A DNA stretch of 64,000 nucleotides from Incurvaria masculella (GCA_946894095.1 OX335646.2:10534077-10598076); one strand, 5' to 3'. Positions 22,754-32,822 are shown, numbered from the stretch's first letter. Program-made: numbers and translations. Notes: generated from the sequence alone by a model not told the origin.

Positions 22754-22929
22754 CCCCGATTGCAAGTAGAGATAGCACTATTACTTATTCTGTGGTAGAG
22801 ACGGCTGAGTTAATCAATGTGCAAACCCGTTAATTTGTATGGACCGTATGGAAGGAACTCCATGCGGTTCACTAAAAGTGACGTGTTTGAACATTGATTA
22901 ACTCAGTTATCTCTTCGTGCAATCGGGGC
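22754..22929. mobile_element. Small foldback miniature element, copy 1
   Basis: The ends CCCCGATTGCA.GTAGAGATA and its reverse complement (TATCTCTTCGTGCAATCGGGG) enclose GCTGAGTTAATCAATGT and its inverted partner ACATTGATTAACTCAG. A second member lies at 51158-51320. Confidence 0.6.
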
Positions 22930-23231
22930 TTAGCACCCAAGAAATAAGAGCGACAAACTGTCTGCATTTCGCAAGTTTCGCGCAAACGTCCGCGCTCTGT
23001 CTGGGAAAGCGTTCAGTTCCATAAGAGCGTAAGTGAAACCATATTTGATGTTAAATAACGAATGCTTTGGAATTTCAGAAAGGTGAAAGATGCATTGTTG
23101 TAGCTATATTTGAAACATATAACGGTAAATATCGGACGTTCATATTCTGTGTTCAAATTTTTTTATGATTTTTTTTTTATATTTGTCTAGTTTGAGAACA
23201 CAAAGCACCCGAGACTTACAGTTTTATCTTT

Positions 23232-23244
23232 AAGTATGACACAA
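23232..23244. repeat. 5' target-site duplication of retrotransposon copy 1
   Basis: AAGTATGACACAA here recurs at 29218-29230 just after the GAAGAAGAAG tail, marking the insertion limits of copy 1. Up to three bases (AAG) could belong to the tail. Confidence 0.85.
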
Positions 23245-23455
23245 GGAGGAAGACAAAAGACTGTCGATGAGGTCGCGTGCATATTTTTTTGCAAATCGCA
23301 AAGAATAATATCAGTGATTGTGTGGTTCCGTAAAGCCATTGTGTCGTGTTTCCCGGCTTGCTCTGCCTATTTGTGTTTATTGGATTTTCGTATCGCAGGC
23401 CAGCCATACCATTGAAATTCACAATTCATTCGATAGATTGTCTGATAATGAAGGC

Positions 23456-24991
23456 ATGGACTTTTCCGCCATAATTGGTAAAAGGAAACGAAAAATAAAA
23501 GAACATCAAAGAAAAAACAAAAGTAACAAACAAAACTCTCAACTCAAAGTTAAGATTGATTCATCACAATCATCTTTTATCTCGTCAGATTGTGAACATG
23601 ATGAAATAAAGCAGGCTCCCAATTCTCAGGTTATTGGGCCTCAAGCAGTCCTATCCAAACTAAACATATCCCAACAAGACCTATCCCAACAAGACATATC
23701 CCAACAAGACCTATCCAAACAAGACCTATCCCAACAAGATCTATCCCAACAAGGCCCATCCCGGATTTCCACGAATGATATCTCAACTCCAAATCATACC
23801 GAACTTTACCGGGACTTTGACAAAGCTCCTTTCTTAGTCCACGTCCAGAGGGTGGAATCAAATCCATCGGCTGGAGTTGTTCTGCATCCAGTTCATTTTG
23901 GTCAATTTTTAAAACGGAACTCATTCCAAGGTATCATAGACGGTGGGGTAAAGAGTGTGGGACGAAATAGAGTAACCGTCACCTTCAAATCCGCCCAATA
24001 TGCCAATCTATTCATACAAAATCATTATTTATCCGAAGCCAAATATAAGGCTTTTATTCCGTCATTTAATGTCACAAGAATTGGATTGGTGAAAGGAATT
24101 CCAATTGAATGGTCCGAAGAGGATCTTTTGAAAGACATTGAAATTCCTGGCGGAGGAAGAGTCCTCAAAGTCAGACGCTTAAATTTCAAAAAAATGGTCG
24201 ATGGTTCCCCTATGTGGAAACCATCCCAAAGTGTGGTTGTAACTTTTGATGGTCAGAGTCTTCCTGATAAGATCTTATTAATGTATAATTCTATTCAAGT
24301 AGAACTTTACAAATATCCGACCATCCAATGCTTCAATTGCTCAAGATATGGACATACCAAGACAATATGCCGTTCGCAGCCACGTTGTTATAAATGCGGA
24401 GAATTCCATTCAGCCAATGACTGCAACATCACAGAAGAAAATGCAAGCTGCCTTTACTGTGAAGGCAGACACTATGCAACAAGTAAAATTTGTCCGGAAC
24501 AAAATAGACAAAAAAATATTAAACATAAAATGGCAGAAGAAGCTATTTCATATACGGAGGCTGCCAGTCAATTTAGGCCCTCTAAGCGGTCCTTTGCAGA
24601 GGTCACCTCCAGCGCTCCAGTCAATAAACCATCCATTCCTACATACTCATACAAAAAAACATTCTTTTCGCAACCTCGAGCTCGCGCCCCTCTTCCTCAG
24701 GGGTACGATCGCAACGCTCATCAAGCCCTTCTTAATGATTTCACTCCTCCAACATCTCATAATGGTTCGGTTTTTCGAACTCCTTTGTTGACACCCTCTT
24801 CTCCAATTATTTCAATGGACCTTAGTAACCCTGAAAATGTTGACAAATTATTTTCTGCTTTTCTAAGTTTTATATCTTCCAATACTTTACCGTCCAACGC
24901 TGCTATTAATCATTCTCCAGACGCTTATAATGGGTTCAAACACTCCAGAATCCGCTCACCAGTGGGCTTACCTGACAAAATTAAAAAATAA
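23456..24991 (+). CDS. Retrotransposon copy 1 ORF1 (gag-like zinc-knuckle protein, N-terminus lost)
   Basis: ORF1 proteins of this class bind element RNA and package it with ORF2 product. The open frame runs from about 23318, but its first ATG is 23456 (MDFSAIIGKRKRK), giving 511 residues against 573 in copy 2. The authentic start codon was in the missing 147 bp. Seen in order: a basic N-terminus, a repeat of LSQQD units encoded by about 15 bp repeats (23650-23760), a folded domain, then three CCHC knuckles beginning CFNCSRYGH, CYKCGEFHS and CLYCEGRHY (24330-24500), and a Pro/Ser-rich tail. Whether it is translated is unknown. Confidence 0.8.
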   Translation: MDFSAIIGKRKRKIKEHQRKNKSNKQNSQLKVKIDSSQSSFISSDCEHDEIKQAPNSQVIGPQAVLSKLNISQQDLSQQDISQQDLSKQDLSQQDLSQQGPSRISTNDISTPNHTELYRDFDKAPFLVHVQRVESNPSAGVVLHPVHFGQFLKRNSFQGIIDGGVKSVGRNRVTVTFKSAQYANLFIQNHYLSEAKYKAFIPSFNVTRIGLVKGIPIEWSEEDLLKDIEIPGGGRVLKVRRLNFKKMVDGSPMWKPSQSVVVTFDGQSLPDKILLMYNSIQVELYKYPTIQCFNCSRYGHTKTICRSQPRCYKCGEFHSANDCNITEENASCLYCEGRHYATSKICPEQNRQKNIKHKMAEEAISYTEAASQFRPSKRSFAEVTSSAPVNKPSIPTYSYKKTFFSQPRARAPLPQGYDRNAHQALLNDFTPPTSHNGSVFRTPLLTPSSPIISMDLSNPENVDKLFSAFLSFISSNTLPSNAAINHSPDAYNGFKHSRIRSPVGLPDKIKK

Positions 24992-25365
24992 CTTCTTATC
25001 CAATATGAACTTTTCAATTTACACTTTAAATTTTAATTTCTTCAACAATATTATTTTACTTATCCAAAAGACAATATATAAAAAATATTTCGGCATCCAA
25101 ATTTATTACCTGCGTTGTAGCAGAATATTTGGCTCCAAAAATATATATCTGCGACCAGCAGATTTTTGTACCAATGTTTGGATTGTTTTAATAAAAAATC
25201 CTCTTTATGTCATTAAAAAAAGCTCTAGCAGATTTTTCGACCACAAAATTTATTACTGCATGGTAGCAGAACATTTGGCAAAAATTTTTTTTATCTGCAA
25301 CTTAGCTTTCTTTAATTTTTATAGGGTCAAGTTTGAATGCATTCATCTCGCTTCATTTCATCAGA

Positions 25366-28300
25366 ATGTCTTCTACAATAATTCAGTGGAATTGTCGTAG
25401 CTTAATCAAAAATAAATCTGATTTACTCCACCTTATCAATAAACATCACCCTATCGTTATAGCAATTTCTGAAACCTGGTTAAAGCCATCAACCCACTTT
25501 AAGATTTCAGGATATGTTAGCTTCAGAGATGACCGAGCTGATGGATATGGGGGTTGCGCCCTGTTCATCAACAAAAAAATTCCATTTTCTTCCCTCACTC
25601 TTCCTGCCCGAGTTGATGGTATAAATGTTGTTGCCGTTATGGCAGACAATATAACATTTGTTTCGGTATATGTATCGTCTCCTACGCTCTCAACCACTCG
25701 ATTTATTAAATCTATTTTTCAATCCATCCGCAAGCCTTATGTGGTTTTAGGCGATTTTAATTCTCATCACTCCGTGTGGGGGTCTGCAAATTGTGACCAC
25801 CAAGGCAATAAATTGATTGAACTACTAGATGAATACAACATATGCCTTCTGAATGATGGTTCACCCACAAGACGGACTCCCCCGAATCAGAATCCGAGTG
25901 CAGTGGATCTGACTCTTTGCACTCCAGATCTGGCTGCCCGTCTTTCATGGAAAATATCCAAATTTTCTCACGGCAGCGATCATTTTCCCATTATTATAAA
26001 TATTCCTTGTCAGGCCCCTCCTTCCATAAATAAATCCCCTCTTCTTAAATATCGCTTGAATGAAGCTGATTGGGTGACGTTCAGTCTGAAAGTAGAAGAG
26101 GAGATGTCTAGTCTGCCGATCGTTACCTTAGACAATGTTTTACATTGTTACTCCAAATTTACATCATTATTGATAAGCACAGCAGATCAAATTATTCCGC
26201 TCAAAAATACATCAAAAAATCATCGCCTTTCTCCTCCATGGTGGGATTCCGAATGTACCAAATCTGTTCGTGACCGTTCCTATGCCGAAACTTTATATGA
26301 AGAGTTTATGACTGATGAAAACTTTTTAAATTTACGCAAAATTCAAGCAGTTACTAAATGTACTCTTAAAAATAAAAAACGTAATGGATGGCAAAATTTT
26401 TGCCTTTCTCTCTCACCTAACACTTCATCTTCATTAGTTTGGCGCAATATTAAAAGGTACCGTTCTGTTTTCACGGAAGACAGTGCTTCAATACCTTCAT
26501 CGGCTTCATGGAAAGACTCATTCCTAAATAAGCTAGCCCCCCCATCCGCCCCTACAGAAGATGAACTCCCGTCCCTTTATTCATTTGTTGGAGGTTGTAC
26601 TCCCATGGAGGTTCCATTTTCATTAAAAGAACTCAAAATTGTTTTGAATCATGTTAAGGATTCTTCCCCAGGGCTGGATGGGATTCCTTATTCTTTTCTG
26701 GTTAAATCGAGAGATACAATCCTTGAATACTTTTTACAAATCATTAATTTCTTCTTTGACTATGGGGTAATTCCTGACTCCTGGAAAACTCAAATAATCA
26801 TTCCAATCCTGAAATCTGGTAAAGACCCCAATGATGGTTCCTCTTACCGTCCGATTGCTCTGTCTTCTACCTTATGCAAAATTACAGAACATTTAATCAA
26901 AAACCGTTTAGAATGGTTCGTGGAACACAGAGAACTTCTTGCTAAAACACAATATGGATTTAGGAAAAGCAGAAGTACAATGGATAGTTTGGGGATTTTC
27001 ACTACCGATATTCGACTTTCTTTTTCTCGGGACGAGTCTGTTGTGGCTGCATTCCTAGACATATCTGCAGCTTACGATAATGTCCTCCTACCAAAGCTCA
27101 AACAAAAAATGCTAAATCTACATATACCAGAAAAAATTGTTGCATATATTTTTAATATATTATCTCAAAGAACAATAATGTTAAGAGTAGAGGAACAATC
27201 AAACGACTCTAGAATAATCTGGAAAGGTTTACCACAAGGCTCTGTTCTCAGTCCTTTACTTTATAATATTTACACCCATGATCTTGACAGATCAATAAAC
27301 TCCTTTTCACGTGTCCTGCAATATGCGGATGATTTACTAATATACTCACCCCATAAATCTATTCCTAAAGGAGCTGAACAAATTGAATACTCGCTAAGAT
27401 CTTTGAACACATGGTTAACTGAACATGGGTTGGAACTGTCAGCCCAAAAGAGCTCTATAGTAGTATTCAGTAGAAAAAGAATTGTACCCCCTATCACTAT
27501 CACATACAACAATACAATTATTCCATTACATATTCAAACTAAATTCCTTGGCATAATCCTGGATTCAAAAATGACAGGTGTCTCTCATCTAAATTATGTA
27601 ATAAAAAAATGTGAAAAAAATATTAACATTATACGCACTCTAGCTGGGGTTTGGTGGGGAGCTCATCCATACTACCTCAAGTTATTGTACAATGCAATAA
27701 TACGAAGTCATTTGGATTACGGTTCCTATATTTTAGAACCCTGCAATAGAACTGCTCTTAATAAGCTTAACATTATCCAAAACAAATGCCTGCGTATTAT
27801 AACAGGTGCCATGAAATCAAGTCCTATAAATGCTCTGCAAGTAGAATGCGTTGAACCTCCTCTTTATTTTCGCCGTCAGTTCTTGGCTGATCGTTTCTTG
27901 TTCAGGGCAAGCTATTTCTTACATCATCCAATAATTCCGAAACTAAATTTACTATCCCGATTTTCTCATACTGCGAAATATTGGGAAAAAAGGGCTCCCA
28001 CCAGACTTGTAAAAAGTTATCGTAAGTTCAATAATGTCAAGGCTCCAGTATTCCGTTCTAACTCCTTACCAATGTTTTCATACCCTTTTCAAGTAGTTAC
28101 GAGCAATGTAGAAGTAATTCCTTTTTTTGGCATTGAAAAAGAGTCTCCAAATGCTAATGAAGTCTTTCATTCCATCCTATCTGAAAACTGGGAAGGGTGG
28201 GAGTATATTTTTACTGATGCCTCCAAACTCACGGAGGAAGGCAGTGTTGGAGCTGCAGTATTTCATAAGAACAGCAACATCTACCAACTAATTAAATGCC

Positions 28301-29070
28301 CTCCAGAGTCATCAGTTTTCACTGGTGAATCAACGGCATTACTGGAGGCAGTCAAGTTTTCATTATTATTAAAAAAATCTAATAAATTTATAATATTTTC
28401 TGATTCCCGTAGTGCTCTTCAATCTCTCACTCAGAACCCCTTTCATTCTAACACACAAAATCCTATTCCTTTTTCCATTAAAGACATTCTCTACAATAAC
28501 CCGGACAAACAAATAGTCTTTGCATGGATTCCGTCTCACTCAGGCATCCTGCCCAATCACCGGGTAGATGATCTTGCTAAACAAGCTGTTCTGCGAGGGG
28601 ATAAAATCCCATATAGAAACTACCCACATGATTTAATTGCTCTCCCAAAAAAATCTCTTACTGAAAATTGGACCAAATTGTGGGCTAACTCTAGTAGATT
28701 TAAGGGTTCAAATTACGCCAAGATCCAGCCTAACATCCCTGCTAAGCCTTGGTTTCATCGTATCAAAATTAATAAATCTTCAACTTCTATTATTTGCCGC
28801 CTTAGAATAGGCCACTGCTGTTCCCCTGTTCATTTGGCTAGACTTCATATTAAAGACTCATCAGTGTGCGAATGTGGCCTTGATGACGGGAATTTGGAAC
28901 ATATATTTTTCTGTTGTCCTCTTATTAATAAAACTGCTCCTTTATACGATTACCTTCCTCTACTCCAAATTCCTCTTCCTACCAATATTAATTGCTTGCT
29001 CTCTTCATCTAACTTTAAAATTCTAAAGTTACTTGCTTCATTTATCAGTGCAAATGATCTTAAATTATGA
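25366..29070 (+). CDS. Retrotransposon copy 1 ORF2 (endonuclease, reverse transcriptase, RNase H), intact
   Basis: This polyprotein nicks target DNA and reverse-transcribes the element RNA there. Starting at MSSTIIQWNCRSL it has 1234 residues; an upstream in-frame ATG at 25333 would add 11. The APE endonuclease shows WNCRSL, ISETWL, GDFNSHHS and GSDHFPI. The reverse transcriptase shows SYRPIALSS, QYGFRKSRST, AAFLDISAAYD, GLPQGSVLSP and the catalytic YADD. RNase H shows FTDAS, GESTALLEA, FSDSRSAL and PSHSGI..N..VDDLAK. A terminal CxC..H..CC motif (CECGLDDGNLEHIFFCC) ends the protein. No stops or shifts are present. About 375 bases separate it from ORF1, so translation needs reinitiation or an internal entry. 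Confidence 0.93.
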   Translation: MSSTIIQWNCRSLIKNKSDLLHLINKHHPIVIAISETWLKPSTHFKISGYVSFRDDRADGYGGCALFINKKIPFSSLTLPARVDGINVVAVMADNITFVSVYVSSPTLSTTRFIKSIFQSIRKPYVVLGDFNSHHSVWGSANCDHQGNKLIELLDEYNICLLNDGSPTRRTPPNQNPSAVDLTLCTPDLAARLSWKISKFSHGSDHFPIIINIPCQAPPSINKSPLLKYRLNEADWVTFSLKVEEEMSSLPIVTLDNVLHCYSKFTSLLISTADQIIPLKNTSKNHRLSPPWWDSECTKSVRDRSYAETLYEEFMTDENFLNLRKIQAVTKCTLKNKKRNGWQNFCLSLSPNTSSSLVWRNIKRYRSVFTEDSASIPSSASWKDSFLNKLAPPSAPTEDELPSLYSFVGGCTPMEVPFSLKELKIVLNHVKDSSPGLDGIPYSFLVKSRDTILEYFLQIINFFFDYGVIPDSWKTQIIIPILKSGKDPNDGSSYRPIALSSTLCKITEHLIKNRLEWFVEHRELLAKTQYGFRKSRSTMDSLGIFTTDIRLSFSRDESVVAAFLDISAAYDNVLLPKLKQKMLNLHIPEKIVAYIFNILSQRTIMLRVEEQSNDSRIIWKGLPQGSVLSPLLYNIYTHDLDRSINSFSRVLQYADDLLIYSPHKSIPKGAEQIEYSLRSLNTWLTEHGLELSAQKSSIVVFSRKRIVPPITITYNNTIIPLHIQTKFLGIILDSKMTGVSHLNYVIKKCEKNINIIRTLAGVWWGAHPYYLKLLYNAIIRSHLDYGSYILEPCNRTALNKLNIIQNKCLRIITGAMKSSPINALQVECVEPPLYFRRQFLADRFLFRASYFLHHPIIPKLNLLSRFSHTAKYWEKRAPTRLVKSYRKFNNVKAPVFRSNSLPMFSYPFQVVTSNVEVIPFFGIEKESPNANEVFHSILSENWEGWEYIFTDASKLTEEGSVGAAVFHKNSNIYQLIKCPPESSVFTGESTALLEAVKFSLLLKKSNKFIIFSDSRSALQSLTQNPFHSNTQNPIPFSIKDILYNNPDKQIVFAWIPSHSGILPNHRVDDLAKQAVLRGDKIPYRNYPHDLIALPKKSLTENWTKLWANSSRFKGSNYAKIQPNIPAKPWFHRIKINKSSTSIICRLRIGHCCSPVHLARLHIKDSSVCECGLDDGNLEHIFFCCPLINKTAPLYDYLPLLQIPLPTNINCLLSSSNFKILKLLASFISANDLKL

Positions 29071-29230
29071 TTTTCTCTTATGTTTCGTTGGCAACTAATT
29101 TCAGAACCTTTTACACTATTTGTATATAGCTATGAACTTTGACATTGGCGAAATGTGTTAGATGCACGAAAGCCATTAAAAGGGACCCAAAAGTAGGACC
29201 CTAAAAAGAAGAAGAAGAAGTATGACACAA

Positions 29231-29650
29231 TTTATAAAAATATACGTACCCAACGTTACAAAGAAGATATGGAGACATTTTTTTTCAAAATACATGGTTA
29301 AGTACTTCACGAGTAAATGTTACGGCTGTTATCGTAATCTTGCCGTGTTCTTATTGTGTTAGTTTCATATGTATGCAGGTAGGAAGGTCTATTTAATCTA
29401 TTTAAAGCGTGCCCTCGACTCTTCAATCTATGTATAGTGCATTGCAATATACTGCACTTGCATGCGCGGTACTTATGCAAAACCTATTTTTGTACACCAA
29501 TAAAAGTTGTTTTATCGCAATGTAAAATGTAAATAAGCAAATAAATAATCGTAGGTTGTGCGTTATCGCTCTTTACCTCGCCTTATGTGGAACGTTAGCC
29601 ATACAGAATTTAATCTGTGGTCCTACTTGGGTCTTCGCCTGACACCGATT
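29231..29650. other. Short intergenic stretch between two insertions
   Basis: Sequence flanking the 3' target duplication of copy 1. I see no gene and no clear repeat here. Confidence 0.35.
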
Positions 29651-29651
29651 T

Positions 29652-29779
29652 GTGGACATGTTGCAACCTCCACATCACGGAGCCAGTCTTTTTCTTTGAA
29701 ACAGAGAAGGTCCCAGAGCGCAATAGCACGGTTCTCTACCGTGCCCGCGAATGAGTTAGTCCCGCCGGGAAAGGCCACC
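29652..29779. mobile_element. Right end of a TTAA-type miniature element
   Basis: TGTGGACATGTTGC, GAAACAGAGAAGGTCCCAGAG and CCCGCGAATGAGTTAGTCCCG match the right third of the element at 6911-7452. It ends GGCCACC followed by TTAA (29780-29783), the same junction as copy A. The left two thirds are absent. Confidence 0.6.
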
Positions 29780-29949
29780 TTAAGTTAGTTTTTGGTCATG
29801 GCGGTTGCTATTGTATGTATTGTGCATCTCGTAAGATGCGAGTTAGGGAGCCAGTCAGCGTAGGGTATACGTAGTATACCAAAAGGTCGACTGGGTACGC
29901 AATGGCGCCACCACGGTGGTAAGTCGCGCCGCCAAGCAGCTTGTTGTGT

Positions 29950-30432
29950 TCCAGCGTGTGTCCCAATGGGGATTCGGTGTGAAAAGTGGTCCAGTGACCC
30001 TAAAGCTAGATCACTGATTGCGAGTGAGGGATTGATACGATGTAGCTATCTTAACGATCCGGGAGAGGACGCAAAACAGGTGCCCCTCCGCCGGGTAGTT
30101 AAGAGCCCGGTCTGTGAAATGCCAACACAGAATGCTGCCCATCACTCGGCGCATAATCTCGAAGTGGTCCGTCGTGCCGGCTGGTGATCGGACTGCCGAG
30201 GGTCCGGCGGCACTTCCGGGGGGAGGGGGACCTGGAGGCCTTCCGTCCATGGTGTTGGCTACTCACCATCCCAGACAGTCACGAAGCCACATGGGTACGC
30301 TTTAAAAATCTTGGTCATTTGTCCCATGTCAAAACCTTCACCCCCAAGTTTATGAAAAAAAGCCTAGATGCCGTGTATCTTCATCGGGAGCAGAGCAAGC
30401 CGGCCATGCTTTTTCTCACGGAGACACGAATT
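29950..30432 (+). mobile_element. Probable 5' fragment of another non-LTR retrotransposon
   Basis: One frame at about 30230-30435 reads YLHREQSKPAMLFLTETRI, which resembles the start of an endonuclease domain (the TET motif) in LINE ORF2. The GC-rich leader before it is unlike surrounding sequence. It is cut at 30433 where a SINE begins. Family not recognised. Confidence 0.35.
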
Positions 30433-30830
30433 GCCAGCCTCGGTAGCCCTGTGGTGCCACGCCTTGCAATTCGGTAAGCTTGGTGAAGCTCTCAGCGCAT
30501 AGTTGGGTTCTGGATGGGTGACCGTTGACACTGGCCGTGGTTCTAATTCCACGTAAAACTGTAGGTACCCTTCTTTTCTTAGTAGGTAGGGTTAATTTAG
30601 ATTGGGACGGTACGTTTATTTTCCTCCATTAAGGTGATGCATACTCTTGGATTCGCCAATGCACGATGGTCGAAGCGGCAATGAACATTGTCCGTGTTTT
30701 CCATCCATTTCAATATAGTCGTACAATTTACGGGAGGTCCTAGCATGGCGCCCAGTTTCCATGAGTTGTGATCGGCTTATGTGCAGGTGTGCTATTAGCT
30801 ATCAAGCCTAGTTAAAAAAATCCTTTCGAA
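30433..30830 (+). mobile_element. tRNA-derived SINE copy, near full length
   Basis: The head GCCTCGGTAGCCCTGTGG has an A-box-like core, and GTGGTTCTAATTCCACG is a B-box-like block. The body follows (GTAGGTAGGGTTAA, GCACGATGGTCGAAGCGGCA, GGTCCTAGCATGGCGCC). It ends near the (GAAA)n stretch at 30836-30855. Confidence 0.65.
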
Positions 30831-30832
30831 CT

Positions 30833-31380
30833 ATGAAAGAAAGAAAGAAAGAAAAATCGTTTATTTGTCTCTTTTTTGCATTAAACTTAAGTACATAGTA
30901 ACGATGAAAAGTAAATAACAGTAGACAAAATGGACCCATCGCAGCATATGCTATAGATAATGTGTCTATAGCGCTGATATTATGGTGGGCCCGGGTGGTG
31001 ATATGAGTAACCAGGGAAAGGATACATAGAATGAACAAATAAAATAATACGAAAAAAAAAATTTACAGGTGTTCTACATTTAACACTTCATAATATAAGT
31101 ACAAGAAAAATAGTACTAATTAAGAAACAGAACTTATAGTTACACAAAAAGCACCAAGAAACGTAAAAATAAAAGTAAAATAAAAGTATAAGCTACAGAC
31201 ATATAAAAAAAACACGTCTCAAATAAGACTTAGTAAAAGAAAAAAATAATAATAAATCTATCCAAGTAGATAACCAAACATTTACATAAAATAGACCGTC
31301 TCAATTTATGCACGCATAAAATTCTATATGCAAGGACAGGTGGAGGGGGCATTTTTTTTTAAATATTTTGTTGGGCCTCT
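30833..31380. other. AT-rich spacer upstream of the small secreted-peptide gene
   Basis: A short GAAA repeat is followed by low-complexity AT-rich sequence. I see no gene. The promoter of the peptide gene starts downstream of this. Confidence 0.35.
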
Positions 31381-31587
31381 AACAATAAAATAAACTATGG
31401 GAGTTGAGTGTATTCCTAGTAGGATTGCAAGACGCGCGGGGCGGAACAATCCCATTATCTCCTGCGTGTGAACAGTTTCTTGTGGTTTTGACCTCGACCA
31501 TCGACCGACAGTGACCATCTGCGTCCGCACAAGCTGCAACCGTATCGCTCTGTACCAACCGTCTCCTCCTACTGTGCGGCACCTTTC

Positions 31588-31616
31588 TATAAAAGCAGCT
31601 TCCCGACGTTAGTTGG
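31588..31616 (+). promoter_or_regulatory. TATA box and likely start site of the secreted-peptide gene
   Basis: TATAAAAG at 31588-31595 is a strong TATA box. TTAGTT at 31609-31614 is a plausible initiator 20-30 bases downstream. About 90 bases of leader follow before the ATG at 31701. Confidence 0.65.
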
Positions 31617-31700
31617 CTAACGAAAGACAACCAAGCACCAAGCGGCAGCTTCATTCTACCTGCAACGCATCAGTCAATAAAACCACAAACACGGAACATT

Positions 31701-32564
31701 ATGAAATTGCTGGTGAGTTCATTTCTACAAAAAGTAATTCGCCCACGGGACTAGCTGCGTTGCCAAAAGAGAACTATGCCGTGTTTGATGAAATATTTCG
31801 CTTATAAGCTTAGGCAAAAATTATTCTTGACCGATTAATTTTTTTTATTAATTAATTGTAAGCACTGTTTCTTAGAATACTGTTATATAAGCAGGATAAC
31901 CGTTAGAGTGTGTTAGAAGATAGTAAGAGGATACTTAACTGTGAAGTGTTAGATAGTACAATAAATTACTTGCAGTAATTTCTCATTTCTGCAGGTAATT
32001 TATAGTCATAATATGAACGAAGCTATCTCCGACAAAATAAAACCCATTGACTTTTATGTTACTTCGTAATCATTGATCAAAACAGACATCATTGTGTACC
32101 AGACTTTTTCTACATTCATGCTAGGTACGCTGTTAGTATTTTTTTAATAATTTGATACACGTTATCAGTATCAAACTTGACGAGGGCTCTATATCTATAG
32201 GTTGTTAAAGTGATTCAAAACGCTTATATCTTGAACAAAATATCTGAAAAGTTAGAAAATATTGTTTTGTAACTAAATAATTACGCGTCTACCTAACTTT
32301 ATAAATTGACATTTGGAGGAGTTCTAACAGATAGTTAATTTATGTAACTGGTGTCGGTGGCAGGCATTGACATTTCAGTTGTGACAGGTGGTGGTGCTGG
32401 CGGCGAGCCTGCTGTTGGGCGCGGTGTTGTGCGCCCCCGGGCCCTACGACGAGAGCGACGCTTCCGCGGCTCTGGGCGCGGTGGGGCCGCCGGCCGCGGC
32501 GCTCGCTGCCACGCGATCCTTCGTCAGGTGGCGCAGGATCAAGAAAATTCTCTTCCTGGGGTAA
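31701..32564 (+). CDS. Predicted small secreted cationic peptide, 62 residues, two exons
   Basis: Exon 1 is 31701-31712 (ATG AAA TTG CTG, then GTGAGT). Exon 2 is 32388-32564 (after GTGACAG, ending TAA). Joined, they give a classic secretory signal (MKLLVVVLAASLLLGAVLCA, residues 1-20). Next come an acidic start (PGPYDESD), an Ala/Gly/Pro-rich linker, and a cationic, hydrophobic end (RSFVRWRRIKKILFLG, residues 47-62, six Arg/Lys). The last residue is Gly, so C-terminal amidation is possible. Placing an intron after about four codons, inside the signal peptide, is common in insect secreted and cuticle proteins. I do not recognise the family. The layout (signal, acidic pro-part, cationic tail) recalls antimicrobial peptide precursors, but that is inference. 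A GT inside TTCGTCAG|GTGGCG at 32528 could be a donor to further exons. Expression is unproven. Confidence 0.6.
31713..32387 (+). other. Intron of the secreted-peptide gene
   Basis: 675 bases, AT-rich, from GTGAGT to TGTGACAG. Nearby alternative acceptors TTTCAG (32378) and GGCAG (32363) both lead to a stop within a few codons, so 32388 is chosen. Confidence 0.55.
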
Positions 32565-32642
32565 TAACCGCCGCCCCCAGGATAGGTTACGTCCATTCAT
32601 GATGTGGGCACAGAATATGATATGGGCAAAATGAAGTCGGTT

Positions 32643-32648
32643 AATAAA
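32643..32648 (+). terminator. Poly(A) signal of the secreted-peptide gene
   Basis: AATAAA lies 79 bases after the stop codon. Retrotransposon copy 2 begins 18-30 bases further on, at the place where cleavage would be expected. Confidence 0.6.
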
Positions 32649-32665
32649 CTATCAAGCTTACATTT

Positions 32666-32677
32666 AAATCCTTCTAG
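32666..32677. repeat. 5' target-site duplication of retrotransposon copy 2
   Basis: AAATCCTTCTAG recurs exactly at 38790-38801 after the GAAGAAGAAG tail. Confidence 0.9.
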
Positions 32678-32822
32678 GACAAAAGACTGTCGATGAGGTC
32701 GCGTGCATATTTTTTTGCAAATCGCAAAGAATAATATCAGTGATTGTGTGGTTCCGTAAAGCCATTGTGTCGTGTTTCCCGGCTTGCTCTGCCTATTTGT
32801 GTTTATTGGATTTTCGTATCGC

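Larger units (their letters stand above)
23245..29217 (+). mobile_element. Full-length non-LTR retrotransposon, copy 1 (spliced form)
   Basis: The element has a gag-like ORF1 with three zinc knuckles. ORF2 carries endonuclease, reverse transcriptase, RNase H and a terminal Cys/His motif, and the 3' tail is (GAA)n rather than poly(A). RNase H places it with the I/R1/Loa-type group rather than Jockey. It matches copy 2 (32678-38789) with only about eight single-base differences seen, apart from one 147 bp absence at 23396/23397. Seven extra bases (GGAGGAA) sit between the target duplication and the first shared base at 23252. Near identity of the copies and an intact ORF2 imply very recent insertion. 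Confidence 0.93.

Noticed and set aside
23631..23924. Open frame of 97 codons on the - strand inside ORF1, rich in GL/IGLV repeats
   Set aside because: It is the reverse reading of the 15 bp LSQQD repeat in ORF1 and occurs identically in copy 2 (33204-33497). There is no independent sign of coding.
24930..25400. 156-codon frame between ORF1 and ORF2 of the retrotransposon (and 34503-34973 in copy 2)
   Set aside because: It overlaps both ORFs and translates AT-rich spacer into low-complexity sequence with no domain. It is probably an untranslated spacer, though its being open in both copies only reflects their near identity.
32340..32602. Arg/Gly-rich + strand frame and a - strand frame over exon 2 of the peptide gene
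   Set aside because: Both are alternative frames of a GC-rich exon without signal peptide or partner exons. The spliced frame from 31701 gives a coherent secretory protein with promoter and poly(A) signal.
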